64,000 nt of DNA from assembly GCF_000182925.2 (NCBI RefSeq), contig NC_026502.1, forward strand, positions 3,348,001-3,412,000, read 5' to 3'. The notes under the pieces are model-generated. The model did not search any database, was not told the DNA's origin, and saw nothing but the letters and a program-made list of their open reading frames with translations. The stretch is from Neurospora crassa OR74A. Its lineage: Eukaryota; Ascomycota; Sordariomycetes; Sordariales; Sordariaceae. Position 1 is the stretch's first letter, and every line of letters begins with the position of its first letter. Both the position numbers and the translations under genes were made by a program. This document shows, in pieces, positions 25,899-37,732 of this stretch.

Positions 25899-26156
25899 TG
25901 TGAGAGTACGTAACGGGCGAGGCAATGCTATAGCGTTATTGACGTTTAATATAGAATTTACAATTAAAGAGTAAAACAAAAGGTAAGAGTTGTACGCGCG
26001 GCTCGGGCTGGGAGATATACTCCTAGAGCCGGACCCGCTACGGCCTACTCTTCCTTATTTAATCTACAACTAATTACGTTATTCGTATCTACGCAATGTA
26101 TTCCAATGCAGTATAGTGCCCTGTTAAGGCATAAACCGTCTGGCTGGGCCATAACA
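25899..26156 (-). repeat. E2 right LTR (5' LTR of the minus-strand element)
   Basis: 258 bases from TGTGAGAG to CATAACA, followed by the TCTCG duplication at 26157-26161. It is the same length as its partner and differs from it by transitions only in the parts I compared. Confidence 0.95.
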
Positions 26157-26161
26157 TCTCG

Positions 26162-29100
26162 TACGCCGGCTTCAACTAGCGTTTAACTTAGAAATAAATT
26201 AAGTCGAAGTAAACGATAAATAGCCCTACCCCGAAATTTAAGAATCTTAAAAAGGTTTGCTTTTAAATATCCTTTTCTAATTTAGAAAAAAGACGCCTAC
26301 TATACTTCAATACTCACCTACTAACTCCCTATAGGGCGTAAGTACTAAAATTATAAGGGAGCTATCTATTAAAACTAGCCGTAATAACCTTACTAAATTA
26401 AATTTACCTACCCTAAAATTACTTAATAATCGACCTAAGCGAAATAAAGGGAAGATACTTATAAAATTACCTTCGTTATCGATACTATTACCGGTACCGG
26501 AATTTTAATATACCGAATTAGACGTAGAAACCCCAAGCCTCTACTTTAGACCTTCTACTTAATTATCTTCCGTTCACCGTATTAAAATCCAACTTTTAGG
26601 ATCAAAAACGAGCTACAGCGTCAGTAGGCCCAAATTAAGAACGCTTATTATTACCCGACCCATTCAATTTATTAATATTACCAATTGAAGAATTAAACTA
26701 ACTACCTAAAGATTAAGAACTTCAATATAACTTCCTCAAACTTCGAAAAAGTTAATTCGGACTATAGGCCATTGGAATAGGAAAGCGAACTCTATACTTA
26801 CTAAACGAATAATTATTTATCAATTCCCAATACCCCCCTATTAATTAGGATCCCAATATTAATCTAAACGAACAAGACTATAAGAGCATCGAGGCCAATA
26901 TACTACGAGCCCTAGGAATTAAGTAGGATAATGTTATAAGACTATTAATAAATAGAATACCTAATAATTATTTAGATTTACTTTATATTAATTATAAATT
27001 TAAATCTCGCGGGTCCGAATTTATTAAATCCGACGTTAATACTATATTATCTACTAATAGCGAATTAAATATAGGTAATAGAAATTTAATAGTCCATTAA
27101 CCGGCAATTAAAGTAAATTTAGAAACCCGGAGTCAAACTAGCCTAGACTCCCGTACCTAACGTTAAATTAATCTTTATTCTAATAAAATATTATTTAATA
27201 ATAATAACGACTTTAATTAGCTATTAATTCGGTAGGCGGTAACTGAATTTATAGCCGCGGCCTTTTAAAGAGTATAAGAAAATACTAATTAAAATATAGC
27301 TAACCTATTCGCCGTAATATAGAATTCGGCTCCGGGAAACCTAGCGGCCGCAATAAATAGCCTTAAGGTAAACGATATCGGATACTTCAACCCCTCTATT
27401 AAAGATCCTTTAGGATTTGGAATTATTATTAATAGTAAATTTATTAAGTATAGTAACGTTTACCTATTTTATAATAGACTTATCGATTTTGAGAGAACGA
27501 ATAACGAAGATACAATTCGTAAAGTTTGGACTTAATATTTATTCGGTCTAACTCTTATCTAATACTCCCATATCCTTACTAAAGTAGATAGAGTATTATT
27601 CGCTACCGTATCCATCAACGCTATTTATCTCAAATTCAAAACTAGGTTTAAAATTGATTATTCTATTACAATAGAATATTTTAAGTAATCTAAATTTATA
27701 CTCTAGGACGTAGTAGTAGGAAAAGATATTATAATATTCGTTTAAATAATAATTAAAAACGCTAGAGCCTATAAAATAAATACTTAGGGCTAAATAATTG
27801 CAATATACGAGGCACTTAATAACAATATATAAACGGAAATTAATAAGCCTAACGAAACCACTATACTCAATAACTTCTTAAGAAATATCTAGACCCGGGA
27901 AAATATATTACAATATCGAACCGGGAACCTCGTCTTCTAGCCGATATAGGGCGGACGAGGCTACGGAGGCTATCAAAATTAAAGTTAGCTTTAAAATTAA
28001 TACTATTAATTTCCTTAGAATTAGGGTTAACTTTAGAATCGAGCCTATTAATTCCCTTAAAACCAAAGTTAATCTTAGAATTAATATTATTAATTTCCTT
28101 AAAATTAAAATCAATTTTAAAATTAATAATATTAATTCCTTTATACCTAGAGTTAACTTTAAAATTAATATTATTAATTTCCTTAAAATTAATACTTAGG
28201 GTAGGGCGCTACCCTAATAAATTATTTACTTAATTAGAATTAACTATAGCGTTAACCCTTTATTCCTAAAAATAAATATTTACTAGCACCCTTACAATTA
28301 AGTTAATATAATTAATTAAATAATTAATATACTTTCTTTATTAATAAATATAATTATCTATTACTAAAAGAACTAATAAATAATCTAATTATATTCTAAA
28401 TATTAATTGAAGAAGTCTAGGACTAAGAATTTAATTAACCCGCCAATGAAATTAATTATATTAACGTAGAATAAATTAATAACAATTGAATTGGAGAAGG
28501 CTATTTGTATAATTTAGGATAATTATACCCCAATATCGCCTAATTTAATACTACGGAACAGGCTATTATTAATTATAAGTACAAAATATATAGTCATACC
28601 TTTCTAAGTAATAATAAACTCTATACTTATATCCGGCACTTTTACTCCAAGACCGTCTTTGTATTCTATATTAATAATATTTAAGATCTATTAAAAAAAG
28701 ACTAGCGCCCCCGTTATTAGAGTCTCTAAACGAGGGTGCAAAGAGGGAGCCTTAAATTAAATTAGAAACCGAATTAAGCCCGGCCTCCTAGTTCCTAATT
28801 AGGAAATTAATAACCGAACCTCGGACCGAAATAGGCACTAAATTCGGATTTAAATATTGGACGTACCTTAAAATCTAGATTATACCCAACCCGGAATTAG
28901 ACGTCGAATATAATATTTATGCTAATACGGGTTATTTAGTATTGTTAATTAATAGGGATTAAATTAAATATAATTACCTTTAAATTTAAATTTATTAATA
29001 ACCTACGCTACTAGAAGTTAAGGGTATTAGTAATAATATATATAGTATAAGCGATTATATTAACCTTCCTATCTATTTATAAGGAATTAATTTAAATAAT

Positions 29101-31351
29101 AATTAAATATTCGCTTACTTTAAGCAAGAGGTAATTTTGGTTTACAACTTTAAAGTGAAGATGTTGATAGGTATAGATATTCTAGGGCCGGAGGGTATTA
29201 ATATTCTTAATTCTAAAAACCAAGCTATTATTACCTCCTATAATATAATAATATTTATAGAAATAAAAATTGGTAAATAATATAATATTAAAATTACTAT
29301 ATTAATAAAATACTGTTTACCTCCGAAGTTAGTTATGCCTATTAATATATATTATATTAACGTTAATAAGAATTAAAATTATATTTTCGAACCTTAAATT
29401 CTAAACCGGAACGGCTTTGGTACTTATATATTACTTATAATTAAATTATTAAAAGAATTATTATTAATTAACTCGTTTCTATACTATATCTCTATCTAAC
29501 TAGGTTAAACTTTTAGTTATTTAGTATCAACCAACGAAACTTATAAAGGAGGGCAAGTAGAAAATTAATATACCGCTACTACCGCCGTATTTATATACTA
29601 TAGGCTAGAAAGACATGCCCCAAACGTAGATGCCCAATACAATGTAATAGAATATTCAATAAGTATCCGGATTTACAAGAACTTAAATCCGCGAATAATT
29701 AAGGCTATAAGCGAGATACTAGATGAATATAGTAATATTTTTAAGAATAAGAATTTCGTTAATATTCCCGAAGAAGAATAAATAAGAATTCGATTTAAAC
29801 TAGATTAGGAAATTTATATTCCGAAGTACAATTGGATTTACCTTTTAAGCCCCAACGGTCGTACAATTGTTAAGGAGACTCTTAATAAATTAATTTAAAT
29901 AAGCAAAATATAAAGAACAATATATTAAATCCTATTTATATTTCTTATATTTGTAGTATAGCAAACCGTAAATAGAATTAGAAAGGGCCGTATAGTAGTA
30001 AATATTAGAATCCTCAATAGGATATTAATACGAAACGTATACCTAATAAAGACGCAAGACTAAATCCTTAATAATATTATAGTAAGAAACGCTAAATTTA
30101 TTACAATTCTAAATACAATTGTATTTTACTATTAATAGAAAATATATCCCGAATTAAAGTAGGCTCTTACTATTACTACATCCGAAGGCTAATTTACCTT
30201 CAACTACGTAGTAATAGGATATAAAATATTAAACGTATACGTTCAATACTAAATAGACTTAATACTAGTAAACGTCAAAGCCGCCGAATTATATTGCAAT
30301 AATATTATTATTTCGTCCGAAATTCTCGAGGAGTATATTAAGGACCTAATAACCGTACTAGAAGTATTTCAATAAAGAAATATATCTATAGGCGCCTCGA
30401 AAATGTTCGCAACCTTCCTTAGCGCCCTAATATTAGGAAGATTCGTCGATGGATTTTTAATATTAACTACCAACGAAAAATTAAAAGCTATTTCCAAATT
30501 CGATTTTCCTCGGAATTTAATTTAATTCAACTACTTTATAAATTTAGCGACCTATCTTCGCTAGAACATCCCTCTATTTAGGGTTTTTATTAAACTATTA
30601 GAGTAATAAAAAATAGAATTAATTAATAAAATATATAAAGACGGCCGAGCCGGAAAAAGAAAAAAATAGGCACTAAATATTATAATTAACTACCCTACCG
30701 AAAGGGAAATTACTTTATTTAATGAAATTAAGTATATAATTACTAATAATGTTAAATTCTAATTATATGTATTAATTAGAAAGCTATTTATTAGTTTTAA
30801 TATATTAGAGTACGGAATTGGAGTCGAAGTTTACTATATCGAAGACTATGAACTCCAAAACCTAATATAAAAGGGCCGGGTTAAGCCCGACTCGTTCCTA
30901 TTAAAAAAATATTACTAAACTATAGCCTTTTTATTTCGAACCTTAATAAAAATTGAACGCTAATACTAGCTAATAGAAATAGAAGTCCTAAATTTTATTT
31001 AAACTTTATAAAAATATAGGAAATAAATTAATATATTAAACGTAAATCCAACTATTGTCTATACAAACTATAAAACTATTATTAGGCTATTTAAGCAAAT
31101 TGATATCGCCAATTCAATAGTAATTAACGCTAGGAATAAGAAGTTAATTAAAGTGATGGAATACGCTAGCCAATTCCACGGATTAATATAAATTATCTAC
31201 AAGTCCGGTAAATAATATATAGTCCCAAACGCATTATTAAGACTCTACCGTATAAATAACCTACCCTATAAAAATAATAACGCCGAAGGTAGCTTAGAGA
31301 AATTGCTTAATAATTTTAATGAACGTTAAGCAATATACTAAATAGACTACT
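26162..31351 (+). pseudogene. RIP-degraded gag, reverse transcriptase and RNase H of E1
   Basis: This is the internal region of E1 between the two insertions. The gag-like part is about 26.2-29 kb. Reverse transcriptase lies at about 29760-30420, with relics NGRTIVKETLNKL, VNIRILNRI, VVIGYK and an EEYIKDLITVLEVF helix that follows the YxDD region in this family. RNase H lies at about 30530-31260, ending in SGKxYIVPNALLRL, a clear match to the GKxxxVPDALSRL end of gypsy RNase H. Many stops are present. The remaining pol continues at 37733 beyond E3. Confidence 0.87.
27981..28190. repeat. Five tandem 42-base repeats in E1
   Basis: Five head-to-tail units of exactly 42 bases (14 codons), each containing a form of ATTAATTTCCTTAAAATT. 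Units differ mainly by transitions. Because 42 is a multiple of three, the array would have encoded a 14-residue protein repeat in the gag-proximal region before RIP. Confidence 0.85.
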
Positions 31352-31691
31352 TATTAAGAGGCTAAAAGCTCGTACACAGAAGCACCTCAACGGCTGCTAC
31401 TCCCCTTCGTTAATTGATGCGTAGGATTACTAATAATAACGCCTATATTGGGTCGGGCTCGTAGGAAGGATAATCCGGCACTGTACTGAAGCGCTAAACT
31501 AGTATAAGGCTCTATAATACTCGTTAGTAGATAAATAGAGTTTATATAAGTATAAAAAAGGTTTAACGGAGCGTAGTTTATTATAATCGGTAGCTATTAA
31601 TATATCTTTATATTAACCCCTAATTTACTGTCCCTAACGTATAGCCACGACCATAATCACCTCAGCCTACCTTTTGCCTACGTTCCTAACA
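31352..31691 (+). repeat. E3 left (5') LTR
   Basis: 340 bases, beginning TATTAAG (a RIP form of TGTTAAG) and ending CCTAACA. Preceded by CTACT. The ends form the short inverted repeat TGTTA/TAACA expected of LTRs. Confidence 0.93.
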
Positions 31692-31884
31692 AATTAATAG
31701 CTCTTCCTCTAGGAATTAAGCCGATACTATTAAAATATATATATATAACGGCCGGTCTATCTCTTGCACCGCTAAAGCTACTCTTCATTCCTCTCGTACT
31801 ACTACCCCTATAGTTACTATAATTAAAATAATTTAATTTCCTCCGCCTTTATTATAATAATACTAACCTACTATAAAATCCGTC

Positions 31885-31984
31885 NNNNNNNNNNNNNNNN
31901 NNNNNNNNNNNNNNNNNNNNNNNNNNNNNNNNNNNNNNNNNNNNNNNNNNNNNNNNNNNNNNNNNNNNNNNNNNNNNNNNNNNN
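31885..31984. other. Assembly gap 1 (100 N) inside E3
   Basis: Exactly 100 unknown bases, a standard placeholder, so the true size is not known. It lies in the leader/gag part of E3. Confidence 0.99.
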
Positions 31985-32654
31985 AAGAAAATAATAATGA
32001 AAACTACCCCCCTACGCCGCCCTAAACTCCCTATTTATACCCCTAAACCTTAGAAACTAATAAACTCGCATATAAACAACAATTATTTGAATCTTAATTC
32101 GCTATAATTAAATTCCTCCTTAATTACCTCCCCTCGTATATATTCTAATAAAAGTAGTTCGTTTTTGTAGGCCTTATTAAATAAAATTTAATAGGAAATT
32201 ACCCTCCTATCCCTACCGGGTTCTGTTACTAGGACTACCTCTTCTATAATTAAATTTATATTTCTACTATAACTTCCCTTACTACCCCTTTATTAATAGC
32301 TATTACTATAACCGCCCCTTTACTAACCGTAGCTACGCCGGCCTGTACTAAATACTATTTTAAATACAATATTACTAAATTTACTAATAAAAATTTCTTA
32401 TAGTTATAGAACTATTTTTATAATATTAATATATATTTTTAGGAATACCTCCGTATTTCCCTTTTATTCGCTATTAACTATATTAAGGGTAATTCTAAAA
32501 ACGTATAAATTAAATATATATTAATTCTCTATAGTAAGCCCGGGTATAATACTATTTGTAATATACTTATATAGAACGACCTCTATACCTTCTTAGAAAC
32601 CGAATATAATAGTAATACCTAAGCTATTAAATAATCCGCTCTCAATAAACTTAA

Positions 32655-32754
32655 NNNNNNNNNNNNNNNNNNNNNNNNNNNNNNNNNNNNNNNNNNNNNN
32701 NNNNNNNNNNNNNNNNNNNNNNNNNNNNNNNNNNNNNNNNNNNNNNNNNNNNNN
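32655..32754. other. Assembly gap 2 (100 N) inside E3
   Basis: A placeholder gap between a gag relic and integrase sequence. Protease, reverse transcriptase and RNase H should lie here, so it probably conceals kilobases. Confidence 0.99.
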
Positions 32755-33299
32755 GTTTTACTAAGTATACTTTATATATCCCTACGCAAAAGATAATTAA
32801 CGCCCAGCAATTTACATTCCTCTTCTAATAAAACGTTTTCTAACAATTTAACCTCCCAAATTCTATTATATCGAACAAAAGCAGCCTTTTTACAAACCAA
32901 TTTTAGAAGATTTACTACAAACTCCTAAATATCCGCAAACGCCTCAATACAATCTAATACCCCTAAATAAATAAATAAATAAAGAAGTAAAACCAAAATT
33001 TAGAATTATACCTTCGGATCTTCTATAATATAAAATAGGTTAATTAAACTAAAAAAATTATATTAGTATAATAGATATACAATAATCATTTCTATACCAC
33101 TATTAGAAAATCCCCTTCGGAACTATTCTTTGGGTATTATCTTCGGAGACCGGTAGATCCGGAGTAAGGGTAAAGGATAATTCTTCCAATAATAACTACC
33201 AATTGAATCGACGAACTACTTTGCAAGCGGTTAAAAATCGTAGTAGCCTTAGAAATTATTAATTAAAGGTATATAAAATAATATAATAAAGCTCGGAAA

Positions 33300-33720
33300 T
33301 TAAAGGAATTCGACGTCGGAAACTAAATTTTACTTAATATGAAGTACATTAAACAACGCCGCCCAAACGCCAAATTAATAAATAAATTTTTAGGACCCTT
33401 CTAAATCATTAAAGTCGTCGGAAAGAAGAAGATAGTATATTAACTTATACTCCCTATATATTATTAAATTTACCTAATATTCTCTATTACTCTATTAGAG
33501 CCGTACTATAGGGATCCCGCTACAGCGGCCCCGCAAAAGGAAATTATAAATATCGAGGAAAATAATATTTAGTATAAAATTAAGGTAATTATAAAGTATT
33601 ATAGATCCGGCTACTAATATTAATTTTAAATTAAATAAAAGGGGTATCCGAATAACGAAAATTCATAAGTTTTATAAAAGGATATAAATTACCTAAACTT
33701 ACTTAAGGAATACGAAATTA
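33300..33720 (+). pseudogene. RIP-degraded integrase C-terminus and chromodomain of E3
   Basis: Reading + with stops ignored gives the conserved order of fungal gypsy integrase tails: a KYIKQRRPNAKL segment, GPF, a VVGKKK strand, a LLEPYY motif and then a KGYP chromodomain relic. This identifies E3 as Ty3/gypsy and chromovirus-like. It is not translatable. Confidence 0.8.
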
Positions 33721-33818
33721 AAGAAATATAGCAGTAACGTACTAGCAACGGGCCGACTACTAGGTCAATAAGGGTTAACTAAATAGTAGAAGGAGAATAA
33801 TAATTATTTAGAAATATA

Positions 33819-34180
33819 GAATAGAAATGTAAAATATAAATATAAACCGTAAAGTAAAAATATAAAATATAAACGTAAAACGCAAAACGTAGACGTAAAA
33901 TACGGACGCAAAACGTAAAACGCAAAATACAAATGTAAAACGTAGATACAAAATATAAATGTAAAGTATAGAATAGAAATATAAAACGCCGACGTAAGCT
34001 GTAAAGTAAAAACGTAAATAAAAACGTAAAATATAGACGGGAAATACAAACGTAAAACGCAAAGTAGAAATATAAAGTAGAAATATAAGAGTAGAAATAT
34101 AGAATAGAAATATAAAACAAAAATACGAAAATAGAAATGTAAAATAGAAATATAAAATAAAAACGCTAAATAGGACGAAA
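33819..34180. repeat. Degenerate AAATATAAACGT-type short tandem repeat
   Basis: About 360 bases built from six-base-like words such as AAATAT, AAACGT, AAACGC and TAGAAA. Their variable bases are mostly C/T and G/A alternatives. All minus frames crossing it are Tyr/Phe/Ile-rich by composition only. Confidence 0.8.
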
Positions 34181-34869
34181 AATAGGAAGGGAAGGTAATT
34201 TAATTTAATATAGGATATTAATAAGGTACTAAATAGAATATAACCCGTATTTTCTATTATCGCCCCAAATAAAAAAATCTTTAGTAATATCCGCTATTAT
34301 TGATATAGGATTAGAACCTATAACCTCAAAAAGAATATTCTTATATACTATTATACCTATTAATAATATTTGTAAATATTACCTTATATTATTTATTTAT
34401 AATCCGCCTTTGTAAATTCTAATAATTCGTCCAACTTTCTATCTAACAACTTTAATTTTCTATTAATTAACTAATACTAAGGACTATAACTATAATTAGG
34501 GGAAGGGGGGATATAAATAAAAATATTCAATGTAAGGATATTTATAGGAGAACCGCTATTACTAATAATAAAACTACTAATAGGAGCTACCGGATTAATA
34601 TTAATATTAATATTACTAATATTACGGTAGCTAAATTTTAAATAACCCTTATAATCGAAGTTCCTAGCTCGGAATATACTAAATAATATTGTAGGGAGAT
34701 TGTTATTAATAAAACGCGCCTATATTATAACTTAAAATACTACCGCAGACTAATGCAACTATTATAAGAAGGGGGCAAGTAAAGGGCTACTAGTATCGGT
34801 AAAACGTATAATCTTAACTATTATATCCTATATATCGTTCTAGAAATTATAAATACTATAAAGGACCTT

Positions 34870-34969
34870 NNNNNNNNNNNNNNNNNNNNNNNNNNNNNNN
34901 NNNNNNNNNNNNNNNNNNNNNNNNNNNNNNNNNNNNNNNNNNNNNNNNNNNNNNNNNNNNNNNNNNNNN
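34870..34969. other. Assembly gap 3 (100 N), probably spurious
   Basis: The 62 bases just before the gap (34808-34869) are identical to the 62 bases just after it (34970-35031). Contig ends therefore overlap and the gap is likely artificial. Confidence 0.95.
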
Positions 34970-35100
34970 ATAATCTTAACTATTATATCCTATATATCGT
35001 TCTAGAAATTATAAATACTATAAAGGACCTTAAATATATAGCGGCGTAGCGATAGCGAATACTGCGATCTCTCGTTGAATTCTAGAAGGAAAAGACGTTA

Positions 35101-35101
35101 G

Positions 35102-35133
<32 letters not shown>
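35101..35133. repeat. Poly-A run of about 30 bases
   Basis: A homopolymer A tract in the noncoding 3' half of E3. No target duplication or LINE-like body is seen beside it, so it is called only a simple repeat. Confidence 0.85.
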
Positions 35134-35134
<1 letters not shown>

Positions 35135-36389
35135 AATAGGAGAGGTAATAAGGGGAAGATAACGTACCTTTAATCTAGCAAATATACGTACCAATTAGAC
35201 GGAATACTTTATACAAATTCAAAGCTAGGGCGCTAGCGAACGCCTAGGCTAAAGCGATATTATATTTTAAATAAATAAAAGGGCGGACGTTATTAAAAGA
35301 TAAAAAAGGAATAACTAATTAAAAATTAATAATAAGTATAAGGTAAAAGGAAGGAGAAGACGGAGTAAAAAGAAAAAAAACGGAAAGGGGAAGCGAATAT
35401 ACTAATTAAACTTATAAAGGAAATAGGGATTAATATATAAATATATAGTAGAAATATATATATCTGTAGTAAGGGCCGGCTTAAATAAAGGGGTAACTAA
35501 AGTAGCCGTAGAGTTAAGGGAGGGGGTAATAAATATAATTATAAAAGTAAGGATAGGAGGAAGAAGAGAAGAAAAATAAAGAAAATAGGCGGAAGGGGCA
35601 TTATATAAATAAAGGAAGAAGTCCTTATACAAATATAAATTAAAATAAGTAAATACAATTCTAAACGGGTAAATATAAATTAACGTAAGGTAAAAAGAGT
35701 ATTAAATAATTATATAGGTAATAAAAAGGGGCAAATAAAAGAATAAAATAAAAACGATAGTTAGAAGGGGAAGGATAAGACGAATAGGTAGTAATAATAA
35801 TTATAAAAAGGTAGGAGAAAAAAGCGGAAAATAAGAAAGTATATAACTCGGATTATAATAGGGAGAATGGAGGTAATAATTAAGAATCGTATTATTAGAA
35901 TAAAAAAAGTAATATAAGGAATAAAACGAAGGTAACGGAAAGGTAATTAAGAAGGAGTAATATAAGTAAAGGAAATTTATAAAGGAAATAATATATAAAA
36001 TTATAGGAAGCGTAAAAAAGAAATAAAGGTCCTGAGGATAGAACCTATAAGGAGGGGGATTATATTTAAAATTTGTAATAAGGATCGTATTTAAAATTCG
36101 TAATAGGTCGTAGTAAGCGCGAATAATAAAAAATAACCTATAAGAAGAGCCTCGGGATTTAATTATATAAATATTACGTAGCGGGCGTAAATGACGGAAG
36201 GTACCCTATAAAAGTATTAAACTATACTACAAATATAGATAATAGAAAATATTTAATAAAAGGAATTATAGGGCGTAATTATACTAATATCCTAAGGTAC
36301 TTATTAACGCTCTTAAATTCGGCGTAATACTCTTTATTAAGTAAAATAAAATTTACTACCTCGTACACCTATAGGACAATAGTTTTAAT

Positions 36390-37170
36390 AATAATCGGGA
36401 ACCCCGGCTAACTTTTTAAATTTAATAGCAATTTCGTATTCGTATTTAAAATTTATAAAAATAAATATTATAATACTAATATTCTAACTGGCGGAATACT
36501 AATACTTTATATCAAATACCAACTTCGTATCCGCATTTAGAGCTTATAAAGATAAATATTATAATACCGATATTCTAACGGACGGAACGTCAAACGTTTA
36601 AATCTAATACCTATTTCGTATTCGTATTAGAATTTACAAAAATAAATATTATAATACTAGTATTCTAGCAGGCGGAATGCTAATACTTTAAATTTAATAC
36701 CAATTTCGTATCTATATTTGGAATTTATAAAATTAGACATTACAATACCAATATACTAGCGGGTAAAACGCCAGCGCTTTAAATTTAATACTAATTTTAT
36801 ACCCGTATTTAGAATTTATAAGAATAAATATTACAATACTAATATTCTAATAGGCGGCTTCGTATCCGTATTTAGAATTTATAAAAATAGAAATTACAAT
36901 ACTAATATTCTAGCAAGCAGCTCGCCGCCTTTAGAATTTATAAAAAAGGATATTATATTATTAATATTTTAGCAAGCAGCTTCATATCCGCCTTTAAAGC
37001 TTATAAAAATAGATATTACAATACTAATATTCTAATAGGCGGCTTCGTATCCGTATTTAAAACTTAAGAGAAAGGACATTACAATACCAATATTCGGACG
37101 GATAGCTTCGTATCCATATTCGGAACTTAAGAGAAGGGATATTATAATACTAATATTTTAATGAGCGGTT
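36390..37170. repeat. Ten-unit minisatellite with two unit lengths
   Basis: Ten copies of a core beginning TTCGTATCCGTATTTAGAATT start at 36433, 36524, 36615, 36705, 36796, 36859, 36921, 36981, 37044 and 37107. The first five spacings are 90-91 bases. After the fifth core they drop to 60-63. The longer units carry an extra block of about 28 bases (GCGGAATGCTAATACTTTAAA-like). Units differ mostly by transitions, as RIP would cause. Confidence 0.88.
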
Positions 37171-37373
37171 CGCTAGTAGTAAAATAGCTATAATATTTAG
37201 GATATAATATTTACGGCTATTATAAATAATAGCTCGTTTAAACTAAGGGGCGAAAATATCGTACCTTCGTTAGCAATATAGCCCGACAATACTATAATAA
37301 TACAATACCTACGCCTTCTACTATTTAACTGGAACCTACTACGAATTGCGAAGGTTCTAAGGACGGAACTTAT

Positions 37374-37384
37374 AAAAAGGGGGG
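37374..37384 (+). other. E3 polypurine tract
   Basis: AAAAAGGGGGG ends three bases before the right LTR, the plus-strand primer position for a + oriented element. Confidence 0.8.
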
Positions 37385-37387
37385 TCG

Positions 37388-37727
37388 TATTAAAAGACTA
37401 AGAATTCGTATACAGAAGTACCTTAATAACTATTATTCTCCTTTATTAACTAATACGTAAGATTACTAACAATAACGCTTATATCGGATTGGGCTTGCGG
37501 GAAGGATAATCCGGCACCGTACTGAAGCGCTAGACTAGTACAAAGCTCTATAATACTCGTTAATAGATGAATAGAGTTTATATAAGTATAAAAGAGGTTT
37601 AACGAAGTATAATTTATTATAGTCGGTAGCTATTAATACATCTTTAAATTGACCCCTAATTTGCCGTCCCCTACGTATAGCCACGACCGTAGTCACCTCA
37701 GCCTACCTTTCGCCTACGTTCCTAACA
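37388..37727 (+). repeat. E3 right (3') LTR
   Basis: 340 bases, TATTAAA to CCTAACA, followed by the CTACT duplication. Same length as the left copy. Differences seen are transitions. Confidence 0.93.
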
Positions 37728-37732
37728 CTACT

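Larger units (their letters stand above)
18983..26156 (-). mobile_element. E2: nested Ty3/gypsy LTR retrotransposon, minus strand
   Basis: Inserted into the 5' leader of E1. Its 258-base LTRs (18983-19240 and 25899-26156) are flanked by TCTCG at 18978-18982 and 26157-26161. A C-rich tract just inside the left LTR is the complement of a polypurine tract, so the element reads right to left. On the minus strand I can follow reverse transcriptase (about 22500-21890, with a YINNILIFS relic of the YxDD box, GFIKP and YPLLRKLL-like motifs) and then integrase (about 20760-20430, with YNNVIIIIDRLFK and GHSQTTG). The total length of 7.2 kb is normal for the family. Stops and AT-richness from RIP are pervasive, so no product is expected. 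Confidence 0.93.
31352..37727 (+). mobile_element. E3: nested Ty3/gypsy (chromovirus-like) LTR element with gaps
   Basis: Inserted in E1 between RNase H and integrase. Its 340-base LTRs (31352-31691 and 37388-37727) are flanked by CTACT at 31347-31351 and 37728-37732. The polypurine tract at 37374-37384 gives + orientation. A gag relic lies before the second gap (about 32380-32654). Integrase C-terminal and chromodomain relics lie at about 33300-33720 (KYIKQRRPNAKL, GPF, LLEPYYRDP and a Trp-less KGYP motif). Protease, reverse transcriptase and RNase H are absent from the assembled sequence and probably fall in the 32655-32754 gap, so the true length is unknown. About 3.6 kb of noncoding repeat-rich DNA follows the chromodomain. 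Confidence 0.9.

Noticed and set aside
33779-34120. Tyr/Phe-rich minus frames in the AT-rich block
   Set aside because: They arise from a short tandem repeat in RIP-mutated DNA. Composition explains the lack of stops.
35101-35133. Poly-A tail of a LINE or processed pseudogene
   Set aside because: No target duplication or coding body found next to the A run.
36390-37170. CRISPR-like array of repeats
   Set aside because: Units are contiguous degenerate tandem repeats without unique spacers, inside a fungal retrotransposon.
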